A stretch of 32,382 bases of DNA from Mariniblastus sp. (GTDB lineage Bacteria; Planctomycetota; Planctomycetia; Pirellulales; Pirellulaceae), in the NCBI GenBank assembly GCA_011523945.1, contig WTFU01000049.1, positions 1 through 32,382 of the forward strand. The letters are read 5' to 3'. The notes under the pieces are model-generated. The model was given only the letters and a program-made list of their open reading frames with translations. It was not told the origin of the DNA and did not search any database. The first letter of the stretch is position 1. Every line of letters begins with the position of its first letter. Shown piece after piece: positions 17,471 to 24,702 of the stretch. Position numbers and translations under genes: made by a program.

Positions 17471-18517
17471 ATGAACATTCTCATTACCGGAGGAACTGGA
17501 TTCGTCGGTTCTGTCTTTTGCCGTTTTCTTTCAAGCGAAGGCCATTTCTGTACCTGCTTCGATTTGCACGAACCGTCCGAAGAGCTGTCAAACAATAGCA
17601 ATGTTAAATTTATTCAAGGCGATGTCCGAGACCTTACCGCTTTGAATAATGCGATGGTTGGTGTTGATGCGGTGATCCACCTTGCTGCAGCGCACCACGA
17701 CTTTGGCATATCCGAACAGACATTCCAAGATGTCAACATTGGCGGCATGACCAATGTCTGCGATTCCATGCAACAACACGGCGTGAAAAAACTCTGTTTC
17801 TTTTCAACTGTGGCTTTATACGGACAACAAGACACTCCCCCCACAGAAACAACCACTCCAGCACCGAACTCGCCGTATGGTGCGACAAAATTCGCAGCCG
17901 AAAAAGTCTGCATGCAGTGGTGCGAGGCGGATCCCACTAACCAATGTCTAGTAATGCGGCCTACAGTTATTTTTGGCCCCAATAGTTTCGCCAATATGTT
18001 CTCTTTAATTCGTCAAATAGACAGCGGAAAATTTTTGCAGGTTGGTAAAATGGCAAATATTAAAAGCCTCGCATTTGTCGACAATATTGTTTCAACCTCC
18101 ATCGAACTCTGGATCGAAAAAAATCAGCCAAAACAAGGAATAGAATTTTTTAACTACGTTGATGTCCCAGACCTTTCCAGTCGCCAAATCGTCGAAAATG
18201 TATATCGTCAACTCGACCGAAAAAAACCAATTTTCTCTTTGCCGCTATGGCTCGCTCGTTTGCTGGTTTCACCTATCGACTTTTTAATCAAGATCACGGG
18301 GAAAAATCTGCCGATCTCCTCCGCAAGAATCAATAAACTGGCCGTTGCGAATACTCAAATCGACGCCTCGAAAATTCACAAAATCGTCGACACTCCGGCC
18401 ACCTCGGTTACAGACGGAATCCAACAAATGGTGAGTTGGTACCAGGCAAAAGGCAAACTTTGCTCCGTTCCGAATCGCAGACCACCCAGCCATTTTAAAG
18501 CGTCTTCGAATGCCTAA
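17471..18517 (+). CDS. NAD-dependent epimerase/dehydratase (extended SDR)
   Basis: This is a nucleotide-sugar or lipid-linked-sugar modifying SDR of uncertain substrate. The Rossmann motif TGGTGFVGS is at residues 6-14. It is followed by AVIHLAAAHHDFG, FFSTVALYGQ and the YGATK catalytic pair, then MRPTVIFGP. The C-terminal third includes a hydrophobic stretch (FSLPLWLARLLVSPIDFLI) that suggests membrane association, as in enzymes acting on polyprenyl-linked sugars. The start is ATG 17471. Its last 8 bases overlap the next glycosyltransferase gene, implying translational coupling and a shared sugar. A C4-reductase or 4-epimerase role is possible but cannot be decided here. Confidence 0.82.
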   Translation: MNILITGGTGFVGSVFCRFLSSEGHFCTCFDLHEPSEELSNNSNVKFIQGDVRDLTALNNAMVGVDAVIHLAAAHHDFGISEQTFQDVNIGGMTNVCDSMQQHGVKKLCFFSTVALYGQQDTPPTETTTPAPNSPYGATKFAAEKVCMQWCEADPTNQCLVMRPTVIFGPNSFANMFSLIRQIDSGKFLQVGKMANIKSLAFVDNIVSTSIELWIEKNQPKQGIEFFNYVDVPDLSSRQIVENVYRQLDRKKPIFSLPLWLARLLVSPIDFLIKITGKNLPISSARINKLAVANTQIDASKIHKIVDTPATSVTDGIQQMVSWYQAKGKLCSVPNRRPPSHFKASSNA

Positions 18518-19742
18518 TACGATCTGGATAGTTTCTGAGTTATTTGCTCCGGACGATGCTGCAACTGCGCATTTGATGACCCAGATCGCAGAAGGTTTAG
18601 CGGTCGAATCTGAGAGCAGTCAATACTCCATAGCGGTGATTTGTGCTCAACCGACGTATACCTCTCGAGGCCAGAAGGCATCTCGCCGTGAAATAATAAA
18701 CGGCGTTCAAATTAACCGCTGCTGGAGCACCACGTTTTCGAAGGATCGACTGATGCTCCGCCTGGTCAATGTCGTCACCATTATGATGACCTTCTTCATC
18801 AAGATGCTATTTCGATTCCGTCGAGGTGATCGGGTATTAGTTGTGACGAATCCACCGCCCTTGCCATTTGTCGCAACACTCGCTGCAAAACTAAGGGGGG
18901 CGCAAACATACCTACTCATTCATGACATTTATCCTGACGTGCTTGTGCCCACGGGATTCACTCAACCCAATTCGCTCCTGTATCGAGTTATTGACTTTGC
19001 AACTCGCCGCCTGTACAGAGCTGTCACTCAAATTATCACGATTGGACGAGACATGAAAAAACTCGTCCTTCAGAAAGACCCAAATCTGAAATCAAAGGTC
19101 TCCGTCATTACAAACTGGGCCGACGAGCAAATGTCTCCCGTTCCAAAAGAAGATAACAAGTTTCAAAAACAGATCGGTTTAAATAACGAATTGGTCATTC
19201 AATATTCGGGCAATATGGGCCGAACACATGGACTTGACGTCATCGCAGAAGCAGCCACGATTCTTGAACAAAATGGAATAGGCGAAGTGCAATGGATGAT
19301 GTGTGGATGGGGCAGTGGCAAGAAAAATTTTAAGCAGATTTGTAAAGAGAAAAACTTGCAATCTGTTACCATCCTCGACCCCGTTCCTCGCGAAGATTTG
19401 GCTGCATTAATTAGCGCCGCGGATATTTCTATCATCTCATTTATTCCCGAGATGTCTGGCATTTCGGTTCCATCTCGCATGTACAACATCCTGGCGGCGG
19501 GATGCCCGATCATCGGCATTACCGAGCCTGACTCGGAACTTGCCCAGACAATCTCTGACGACGATTTGGGTTGGGTTTCGCCTCCTGATAAACCGGAACA
19601 ACTAGCTGATTTAGTGATCCAAATTTACGAGCGGCGAACAGAATTGGCTGGTTATCGAGAAAGATGTCGAATTGCCGCGACAACTAAATATACAAAAGAA
19701 AGCTCGATCCGAGCCTATTACAATTTGCTGTCGAAAGTTTGA
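18510..19742 (+). CDS. Glycosyltransferase, GT4 family, WbuB/WcaI-like
   Basis: This is the third GT4 enzyme of the locus. The opening WIVSELFAPDDAATAHLM and the segment GDRVLVVTNPPPLPF, then YLLIHDIYPDVLV, are typical of the WbuB/WcaI subgroup, known for transferring fucose or N-acetylfucosamine. Hydrophobic residues at about 90-100 (MMTFFIKMLF) suggest contact with the membrane. The donor domain has SVITNWADE, IQYSGNMGRTHGLDVI, MCGWGSG and SGISVPSRMYNILAAGCPII. The start ATG 18510 lies inside the end of the SDR gene. Its relatives and the Gmd-Fcl pair make a fucose-type donor a reasonable guess. Confidence 0.84.
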   Translation: MPNTIWIVSELFAPDDAATAHLMTQIAEGLAVESESSQYSIAVICAQPTYTSRGQKASRREIINGVQINRCWSTTFSKDRLMLRLVNVVTIMMTFFIKMLFRFRRGDRVLVVTNPPPLPFVATLAAKLRGAQTYLLIHDIYPDVLVPTGFTQPNSLLYRVIDFATRRLYRAVTQIITIGRDMKKLVLQKDPNLKSKVSVITNWADEQMSPVPKEDNKFQKQIGLNNELVIQYSGNMGRTHGLDVIAEAATILEQNGIGEVQWMMCGWGSGKKNFKQICKEKNLQSVTILDPVPREDLAALISAADISIISFIPEMSGISVPSRMYNILAAGCPIIGITEPDSELAQTISDDDLGWVSPPDKPEQLADLVIQIYERRTELAGYRERCRIAATTKYTKESSIRAYYNLLSKV

Positions 19743-19810
19743 GAGGCACAAGCTTCGTCACTCCAACCACAGACATGCCTTCCCCATCGCTCCAAGAATA
19801 TTATCACAAC

Positions 19811-19819
19811 TGTTATAAC
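19811..19819 (+). promoter_or_regulatory. Candidate extended -10 promoter upstream of wecB
   Basis: TGTTATAAC matches the extended -10 consensus except for its last base. It lies in the 271-base gap before wecB and would leave a leader of about 190 bases. It repeats the motif seen at 1903-1911. It could drive wecB, the dehydrogenase and the exosortase separately from the genes before them. Confidence 0.35.
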
Positions 19820-19895
19820 ACGACCGTGCTCATTGTTCCGTGAAGTACTTTTGCAGCGGCAGCCAAATTTCAACGCAACGTCTATTTGTTTGATT

Positions 19896-19938
19896 ATGAT
19901 AGGAATCGCTGTAAGCAATAAATCAACGCTCCTATGAT
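19896..19938. repeat. Imperfect inverted repeat in the wecB leader
   Basis: ATGATAGGA (19896-19904) and TCCTATGAT (19930-19938) can pair with one mismatch around a 25-base loop. It lies between the candidate promoter and the wecB start. It could be an operator or an RNA stem, but the arms are short and AT-rich. Confidence 0.2.
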
Positions 19939-20013
19939 TGACCGTGACCGATACCGTATTTCGTGGACACGAGACAGTTTTCTGGGCACTAAACAAAATT
20001 TATTTTGAATTCT

Positions 20014-21144
20014 ATGACGAGAAAACTACGCATCGCATGTATTGTCGGGGCACGCCCTAACTTTATGAAGATCGCCCCTATCTTACGGGCTTTTGATAAA
20101 CATGATTGTCTTGATCCGGTACTAATCCACACTGGCCAACATTACGATTCCAATTTATCCGATATTTTCTTTGAAGAACTTGGCATTAAGCGCCCGGAAA
20201 TTTCCTTGGGAATAGGCTCTGGAAGTCATGGGAAACAAACTGCCGAAATTTTGATTGCAATCGAAAATGTACTGGTCGAAGCTTCGGAGAATGGAACTCC
20301 TTTTCACCGAATGATTGTTGTTGGAGACGTGAACTCTACCATGGCTGCCACTATTGCCGCGGCAAAACTCTTAATACCGGTGGCCCATGTCGAAGCCGGA
20401 CTTCGCAGTTTCGATCTTACGATGCCGGAAGAAATCAATCGGATGCTTACTGATTCAATCTGCGATATGCTTCTTCCTTCCGAACCGGATGGGGTAAAAA
20501 ACCTCAAACGTGAAGGGCATGACGACTCTAAAATTCATCTCGTTGGAAACGTCATGATCGACACTTTGTTGAATCAGGTTGAACGAGCAAAAGAGAGTAG
20601 CATTCTTCAAGATCTCTCGCTTGAATCGGGCAAATACGGTGTTGTCACGTTGCACCGACCTGCCAATGTTGATGACGAAAAAGTACTAGGCGAATTGCTT
20701 AGCGTTTTGGTTGAAATTTCTGCCAATTTACCACTCGTATTTCCAATTCATCCCCGAACGAAATCTCGTTTGGAAGCGTTTGGATTTTTGGAACTTTTGG
20801 AATCGGCCAGCAATATTACCTGTCTCGGCCCCGCAGGTTACAACGACTTCCTGTGCCTTACCTCTCAAGCAAAAGTCATCGTAACCGATTCTGGAGGTTT
20901 ACAAGAAGAATCAACGGCGCTCGGAGTTCCCTGTCTGACGATGCGACCTAATACGGAACGACCAATCACCGTCACTCTGGGAACTAGCACTCTCGTTGGT
21001 AGCGACTCCGAAAAACTAAAACTTCATTTGACGGAGGTTGTCAATGGGACCTACAAAGCAGGCGAATGCCCGGCTTTATGGGATGGGCATGCCGCTGATC
21101 GAATCGCTGAAATTTTTGTCACTGAGGCAAACCGCTTGAAGTAA
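20014..21144 (+). CDS. wecB: UDP-N-acetylglucosamine 2-epimerase (non-hydrolysing)
   Basis: This enzyme interconverts UDP-GlcNAc and UDP-ManNAc. The 376-residue protein has the full family pattern: GARPNFMKIAPILRAF, HTGQHYDSNLSDIFF, GDVNSTMAATIAAAK, HVEAGLRSFDLTMPEEINR, VTLHRPANVD, FPIHPRTKSRL and VTDSGGLQEESTALGVPCL followed by MRPNTERP. ATG 20014 is preferred; a TTG three codons earlier (20005) is also in frame. The next gene encodes a UDP-HexNAc 6-dehydrogenase, so the product is probably oxidised to UDP-ManNAcA for the polymer. A FnlC-like role in N-acetylfucosamine synthesis is less likely because no 4,6-dehydratase of the FnlA type is present. Confidence 0.94.
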   Translation: MTRKLRIACIVGARPNFMKIAPILRAFDKHDCLDPVLIHTGQHYDSNLSDIFFEELGIKRPEISLGIGSGSHGKQTAEILIAIENVLVEASENGTPFHRMIVVGDVNSTMAATIAAAKLLIPVAHVEAGLRSFDLTMPEEINRMLTDSICDMLLPSEPDGVKNLKREGHDDSKIHLVGNVMIDTLLNQVERAKESSILQDLSLESGKYGVVTLHRPANVDDEKVLGELLSVLVEISANLPLVFPIHPRTKSRLEAFGFLELLESASNITCLGPAGYNDFLCLTSQAKVIVTDSGGLQEESTALGVPCLTMRPNTERPITVTLGTSTLVGSDSEKLKLHLTEVVNGTYKAGECPALWDGHAADRIAEIFVTEANRLK

Positions 21145-21343
21145 AACCTGCTTCGTAATTTTCAACAATATCGAATTTAACCACCACCTTGTAATCGTTT
21201 TTATCCGAACATTCTGACGATAGCGCGAACATCAATTAATTAGCGAGCCGCAAGTATTCATCCGATTCTTGACTCTTTCAGCCTCAGTAACGATGCTGGA
21301 TTACAGCTGTTAAATCCTCTATCTCTTTCACTCAAATTTTAAT

Positions 21344-22684
21344 ATGACCGAGACACTAACGAATACAGCCGACAACTTATTCCAAGCCATTAATAATAAA
21401 TCAGCGAATGTTGGCGTTATTGGTTTGGGGTATGTCGGCTTACCCTTGCTTGATGCCTATATTTCCGCAGGTTTTAACACGATTGGTTTCGACGTAGATC
21501 AATCAAAAGCCGATGCGCTTAATTCCGGCAAAAGCTACATTGCTCATATTAGCCATGAAACAATTCAAGGTTGGTTAGATCAGGGGCAATTCGAAGCAAC
21601 CACCGAAATGAATCGGCTCAGCGAAGCCGACGTCATTCTAATCTGTGTACCGACGCCCCTATCAGATAGTCGCGACCCAGATCTAAAGTATGTCGAGCTA
21701 ACAGCGAAGTCGATCGCAAAGACACTGCGAGCCGGCCAAATGGTTGTACTTGAAAGTACGACTTACCCTGGAACGACTAAAGATGTCCTGCTTCCAATTC
21801 TTGAAGAATCTGGTTTGAAAGTCGGAGTTGATTTCTTTCTCGCTTACAGTCCCGAACGGGAGGACCCAGGTAACCCAGATTTCACGGCAGGGACAATTCC
21901 CAAGGTAGTGGGGGGACACGAAGCCCATAGTCTTCGTATAGCCAAACTTTTCTATGAGCAAGCGATCACTCAAGTCGTGCCGGTTAATTCCTGCGAAGTT
22001 GCCGAAGCCTGTAAGATTCTCGAAAACACCTACCGAAGTGTTAACATTGCGATGGTTAACGAATTGAAGGTGCTATTTCAAAAAATCAACATCGATGTTT
22101 GGGAAGTTATCGAAGCAGCAAAAACCAAACCCTTCGGCTATCAAGCCTTTTTCCCAGGCCCCGGGCTTGGCGGCCACTGCATTCCGATTGATCCTTTTTA
22201 CCTAAGTTGGGTCGCCCGGAAACATGAAATGCCGACTCGCTTTATCGAGCTTGCCGGTGAAATCAACAGCAGTATGCCGAATTACGTTGTGAACAAAACA
22301 GCGGAAGCGCTCAACACCGTTAAAAAACCTATTTGCGGAAGTAAGATTGGAATCTTCGGAATGGCTTATAAAAAGGACATTGATGATCACCGGGAAAGCC
22401 CATCTTTCAAACTGTTGGAATTACTTTTAGAGCGCGGTGCTGAAGTTAGCTATTGCGACCCGCACGTGCCCAGCTTACCCAAAATGAGGCATTATGATTT
22501 ACCTGCCATGACAACCGCGGACCCGACTCCCGAGTACTATGCGAGCCTCGATTGTGTGCTAATCTCCACGGATCACTCGTTATTCAATTGGGATGAAATC
22601 GTTGAACACGCTACATTAGTTGTAGATACGCGAAACGCGACTAAATACGTTACAAAAGGTCGAGAGAAAATCTTTAAAGCGTAA
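21344..22684 (+). CDS. UDP-N-acetyl-hexosamine 6-dehydrogenase (WbpA/WecC family)
   Basis: This enzyme oxidises C6 of a UDP-HexNAc to the uronic acid in two NAD-dependent steps. The NAD motif GVIGLGYVGLP lies at about residues 24-34. It is followed by ICVPTPLSD, VVLESTTYPGTT, YSPEREDPGN, the lysine-bearing EACKILENTYRSVNIAMVNE, and PGPGLGGHCIPIDPFYLSW with catalytic Cys279. The C-terminal domain has FGMAYKKDIDDHRESPS. The VLESTTYPGTT and GHCIPIDPFYLSW wording matches UDP-GlcNAc 6-dehydrogenases (WbpA type) more than UDP-glucose dehydrogenases. The wecB gene just upstream makes UDP-ManNAc another likely substrate. The start is ATG 21344. Confidence 0.9.
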   Translation: MTETLTNTADNLFQAINNKSANVGVIGLGYVGLPLLDAYISAGFNTIGFDVDQSKADALNSGKSYIAHISHETIQGWLDQGQFEATTEMNRLSEADVILICVPTPLSDSRDPDLKYVELTAKSIAKTLRAGQMVVLESTTYPGTTKDVLLPILEESGLKVGVDFFLAYSPEREDPGNPDFTAGTIPKVVGGHEAHSLRIAKLFYEQAITQVVPVNSCEVAEACKILENTYRSVNIAMVNELKVLFQKINIDVWEVIEAAKTKPFGYQAFFPGPGLGGHCIPIDPFYLSWVARKHEMPTRFIELAGEINSSMPNYVVNKTAEALNTVKKPICGSKIGIFGMAYKKDIDDHRESPSFKLLELLLERGAEVSYCDPHVPSLPKMRHYDLPAMTTADPTPEYYASLDCVLISTDHSLFNWDEIVEHATLVVDTRNATKYVTKGREKIFKA

Positions 22685-22737
22685 AATTAATTCACCATCT
22701 TTCGAGTCGTTAAGATAATCATTCATGGAATAAGGGC

Positions 22738-24702
22738 ATGTTCGCCCAAATTAGTTTCCAGAATTTTATCGCTGGCGCATTTTCGTTAATGAACAACGCA
22801 ACTGAAAATACAATCCCAAGTAACGATCAAAATTACCGATCTGATCTTATCAAAATTATGCTGCCCTACGGCCTAGCATTATTAGCTCAGCTGCCATTAC
22901 TCATCCTTTATTTTCGAAGACTTTGGAGTCTTCCTCATTACCAACCTTTCGCAATTGCGATTCTAGCTACAGCAGGGCTAGCGATTTATCGATGGCCATT
23001 TGGCCAAGCGCAACCCTTTTTTCGAAGCCTCGCCAGTGACATTATTTTTCTTTTGGGAATGATCGTTGCTTTTTTAGGAATGCTTTTTGTGGAACCTTGG
23101 TTTGCAGCCCTGAGTGCGATGCTAATTGTGACCAGTTTTTTAGCGCGTACTCTGGACAGAGAAACAGGCAAATCACTTTGGACCTGCAGTTTACCACTGT
23201 ATGTTTATCTAACACTTCCTCTTTATCTCGACGTAAAACTAATTACCGCTCTCCAGCGATACAGCGCTTCGTATACCAGTCGCCTCCTCGACTTGTTCGG
23301 CCTTGGTCATCACATGGACGGCACCGTCATTAAAGTAGCGGTTGAAAATGTAAATGGTGTCCGCGAATACGGAATTGAAGAGGCCTGCAGTGGAGTTCAG
23401 TCGTTCTTTACATTGCTTTTAGTAGCAGTCGTTTTCGTTGTCTTATCGCGACGAATCAAACTGACAGGATGGGCGGTTGGTGTCCTTGCCATTTGTGCAG
23501 CCTTTCTCTGTTTTGTACTTCGTGCAACAGTACTTACCATGCCGGTTTGGAGCGAATCTCTATTAACCGCCGGCGTTGGATTCCTCCTGCTTCCCATCCT
23601 AGGTTTTCGCGCTACCTTGCTAATCTTATCTGCCGTGTTTTGGGCGCTTTTTGTTAACATTGTCAGAATTTTCTTGATTCCCGTAGTCGATATTCTTTTG
23701 GGTTATGATCTGAGTCATGGAATTTCCCACGACCTTCTTGGATATGGTGCACTGACGATAGGAATTCTGATGATTTTTAGCACCGATCAATTCTTATTAT
23801 TTCTCTTCGGTCCCGTTGAAACGGGAGAAAGTGAATCTGGATCCATCGGAGAGTCGATTACTCGATTTTGGAATCGATTCATTTCAGCGGACGGTTCAAA
23901 AGCCGACTCCAGTGATAGTCGTAAAGCATCGGTCGCCAAAAGCCCCATCTCCAAATCAGGTTTCTCTTTCATTTGGATTGTTGCATTTCTAATCGTTTCG
24001 ATGGGCGTTTTTCAGTTCGCTGATGTTCGACGGTCGATTGCTCAAACCGATCTTCAGGTTCGCTTCTTCGACGCCGACGTTACCGTAGATTACGAAGAAG
24101 ACGATATTCCTAAAGAAGTAGATGGCTGGAAACTAGTTCAGTATGAAGTACAGGATCGTTCCCGAGGTAGTGACCTCGGCCAGCGTTCAGACGTTTGGCA
24201 ATTCCGGTCGCCAACTTGTGCCGCTGTCACATCTCTGGATCAAGCTTTTCCAGGTTGGCATGAATTAACCACTTGCTATAAAAACCAGGGTTGGGAACTA
24301 AAAACACGCGTCAGAAAAAAACCCAGTGAGGTCTTGGGCAATGAATCCGCGGATGATTCCTGGCCATTTATTGAAGCCATGTTTGAAAAGAAAACCGGTG
24401 AAAAAGGCTATTTATTATTTAGTCATTTCGATGCCTTCGGAGAAGGTGTCGATGCACCGGAGCAATGGAATTCTATTAACTCGTTTTTCGTGAGAGCGCA
24501 AAATCGAATGTCTCATCGAATTCGCTCTAGCCTTCTTCGGGGTGAAGTCTACCAGACCCAAGTCTTTCTAACTTCGTACGGGGATCTCGATGAATCGGTC
24601 AAGCAGGAAGTCAATGAACGCTACCTAAAAATCAGGGAGCAATTGAGAACCCGCTTCAAAGAAAAAAAGAAACAAATCGACAACGCTACTGCGACACCTT
24701 AA
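22738..24702 (+). CDS. xrtU: Exosortase (XrtU type) fused to an EpsI-like domain
   Basis: This is a membrane transpeptidase-like enzyme expected to cleave the C-terminal sorting signal of surface proteins. The first about 370 residues are polytopic and hold the exosortase active site: Cys217 in EEACSGVQSF, Arg310 in NIVRIFL, and a histidine (His327 or His331) in DLSHGISHDLLGY. After a soluble linker rich in Ser, a further helix (about 407-428) leads into a C-terminal EpsI-like domain (about 431-640; DIPKEVDGWKL, CYKNQGWEL), which in many systems is a separate protein or a shorter tail. ATG 22738 is used; ATG 22789 is an alternative. It closes the polysaccharide block and meets the minus-strand hydantoinase gene tail to tail. 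No cargo with a sorting signal is in the window. Confidence 0.88.
   Translation: MFAQISFQNFIAGAFSLMNNATENTIPSNDQNYRSDLIKIMLPYGLALLAQLPLLILYFRRLWSLPHYQPFAIAILATAGLAIYRWPFGQAQPFFRSLASDIIFLLGMIVAFLGMLFVEPWFAALSAMLIVTSFLARTLDRETGKSLWTCSLPLYVYLTLPLYLDVKLITALQRYSASYTSRLLDLFGLGHHMDGTVIKVAVENVNGVREYGIEEACSGVQSFFTLLLVAVVFVVLSRRIKLTGWAVGVLAICAAFLCFVLRATVLTMPVWSESLLTAGVGFLLLPILGFRATLLILSAVFWALFVNIVRIFLIPVVDILLGYDLSHGISHDLLGYGALTIGILMIFSTDQFLLFLFGPVETGESESGSIGESITRFWNRFISADGSKADSSDSRKASVAKSPISKSGFSFIWIVAFLIVSMGVFQFADVRRSIAQTDLQVRFFDADVTVDYEEDDIPKEVDGWKLVQYEVQDRSRGSDLGQRSDVWQFRSPTCAAVTSLDQAFPGWHELTTCYKNQGWELKTRVRKKPSEVLGNESADDSWPFIEAMFEKKTGEKGYLLFSHFDAFGEGVDAPEQWNSINSFFVRAQNRMSHRIRSSLLRGEVYQTQVFLTSYGDLDESVKQEVNERYLKIREQLRTRFKEKKKQIDNATATP

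Noticed and set aside
17614..17994. 126-codon minus-strand reading frame within the SDR gene
   Set aside because: Fully antisense to a clear SDR with catalytic motifs; no independent support.
19718..19996. 92-codon minus-strand frame filling the gap before wecB
   Set aside because: Starts at TTG with no ribosome site, low-complexity translation and no recognisable domain; the gap is better explained as regulatory DNA.
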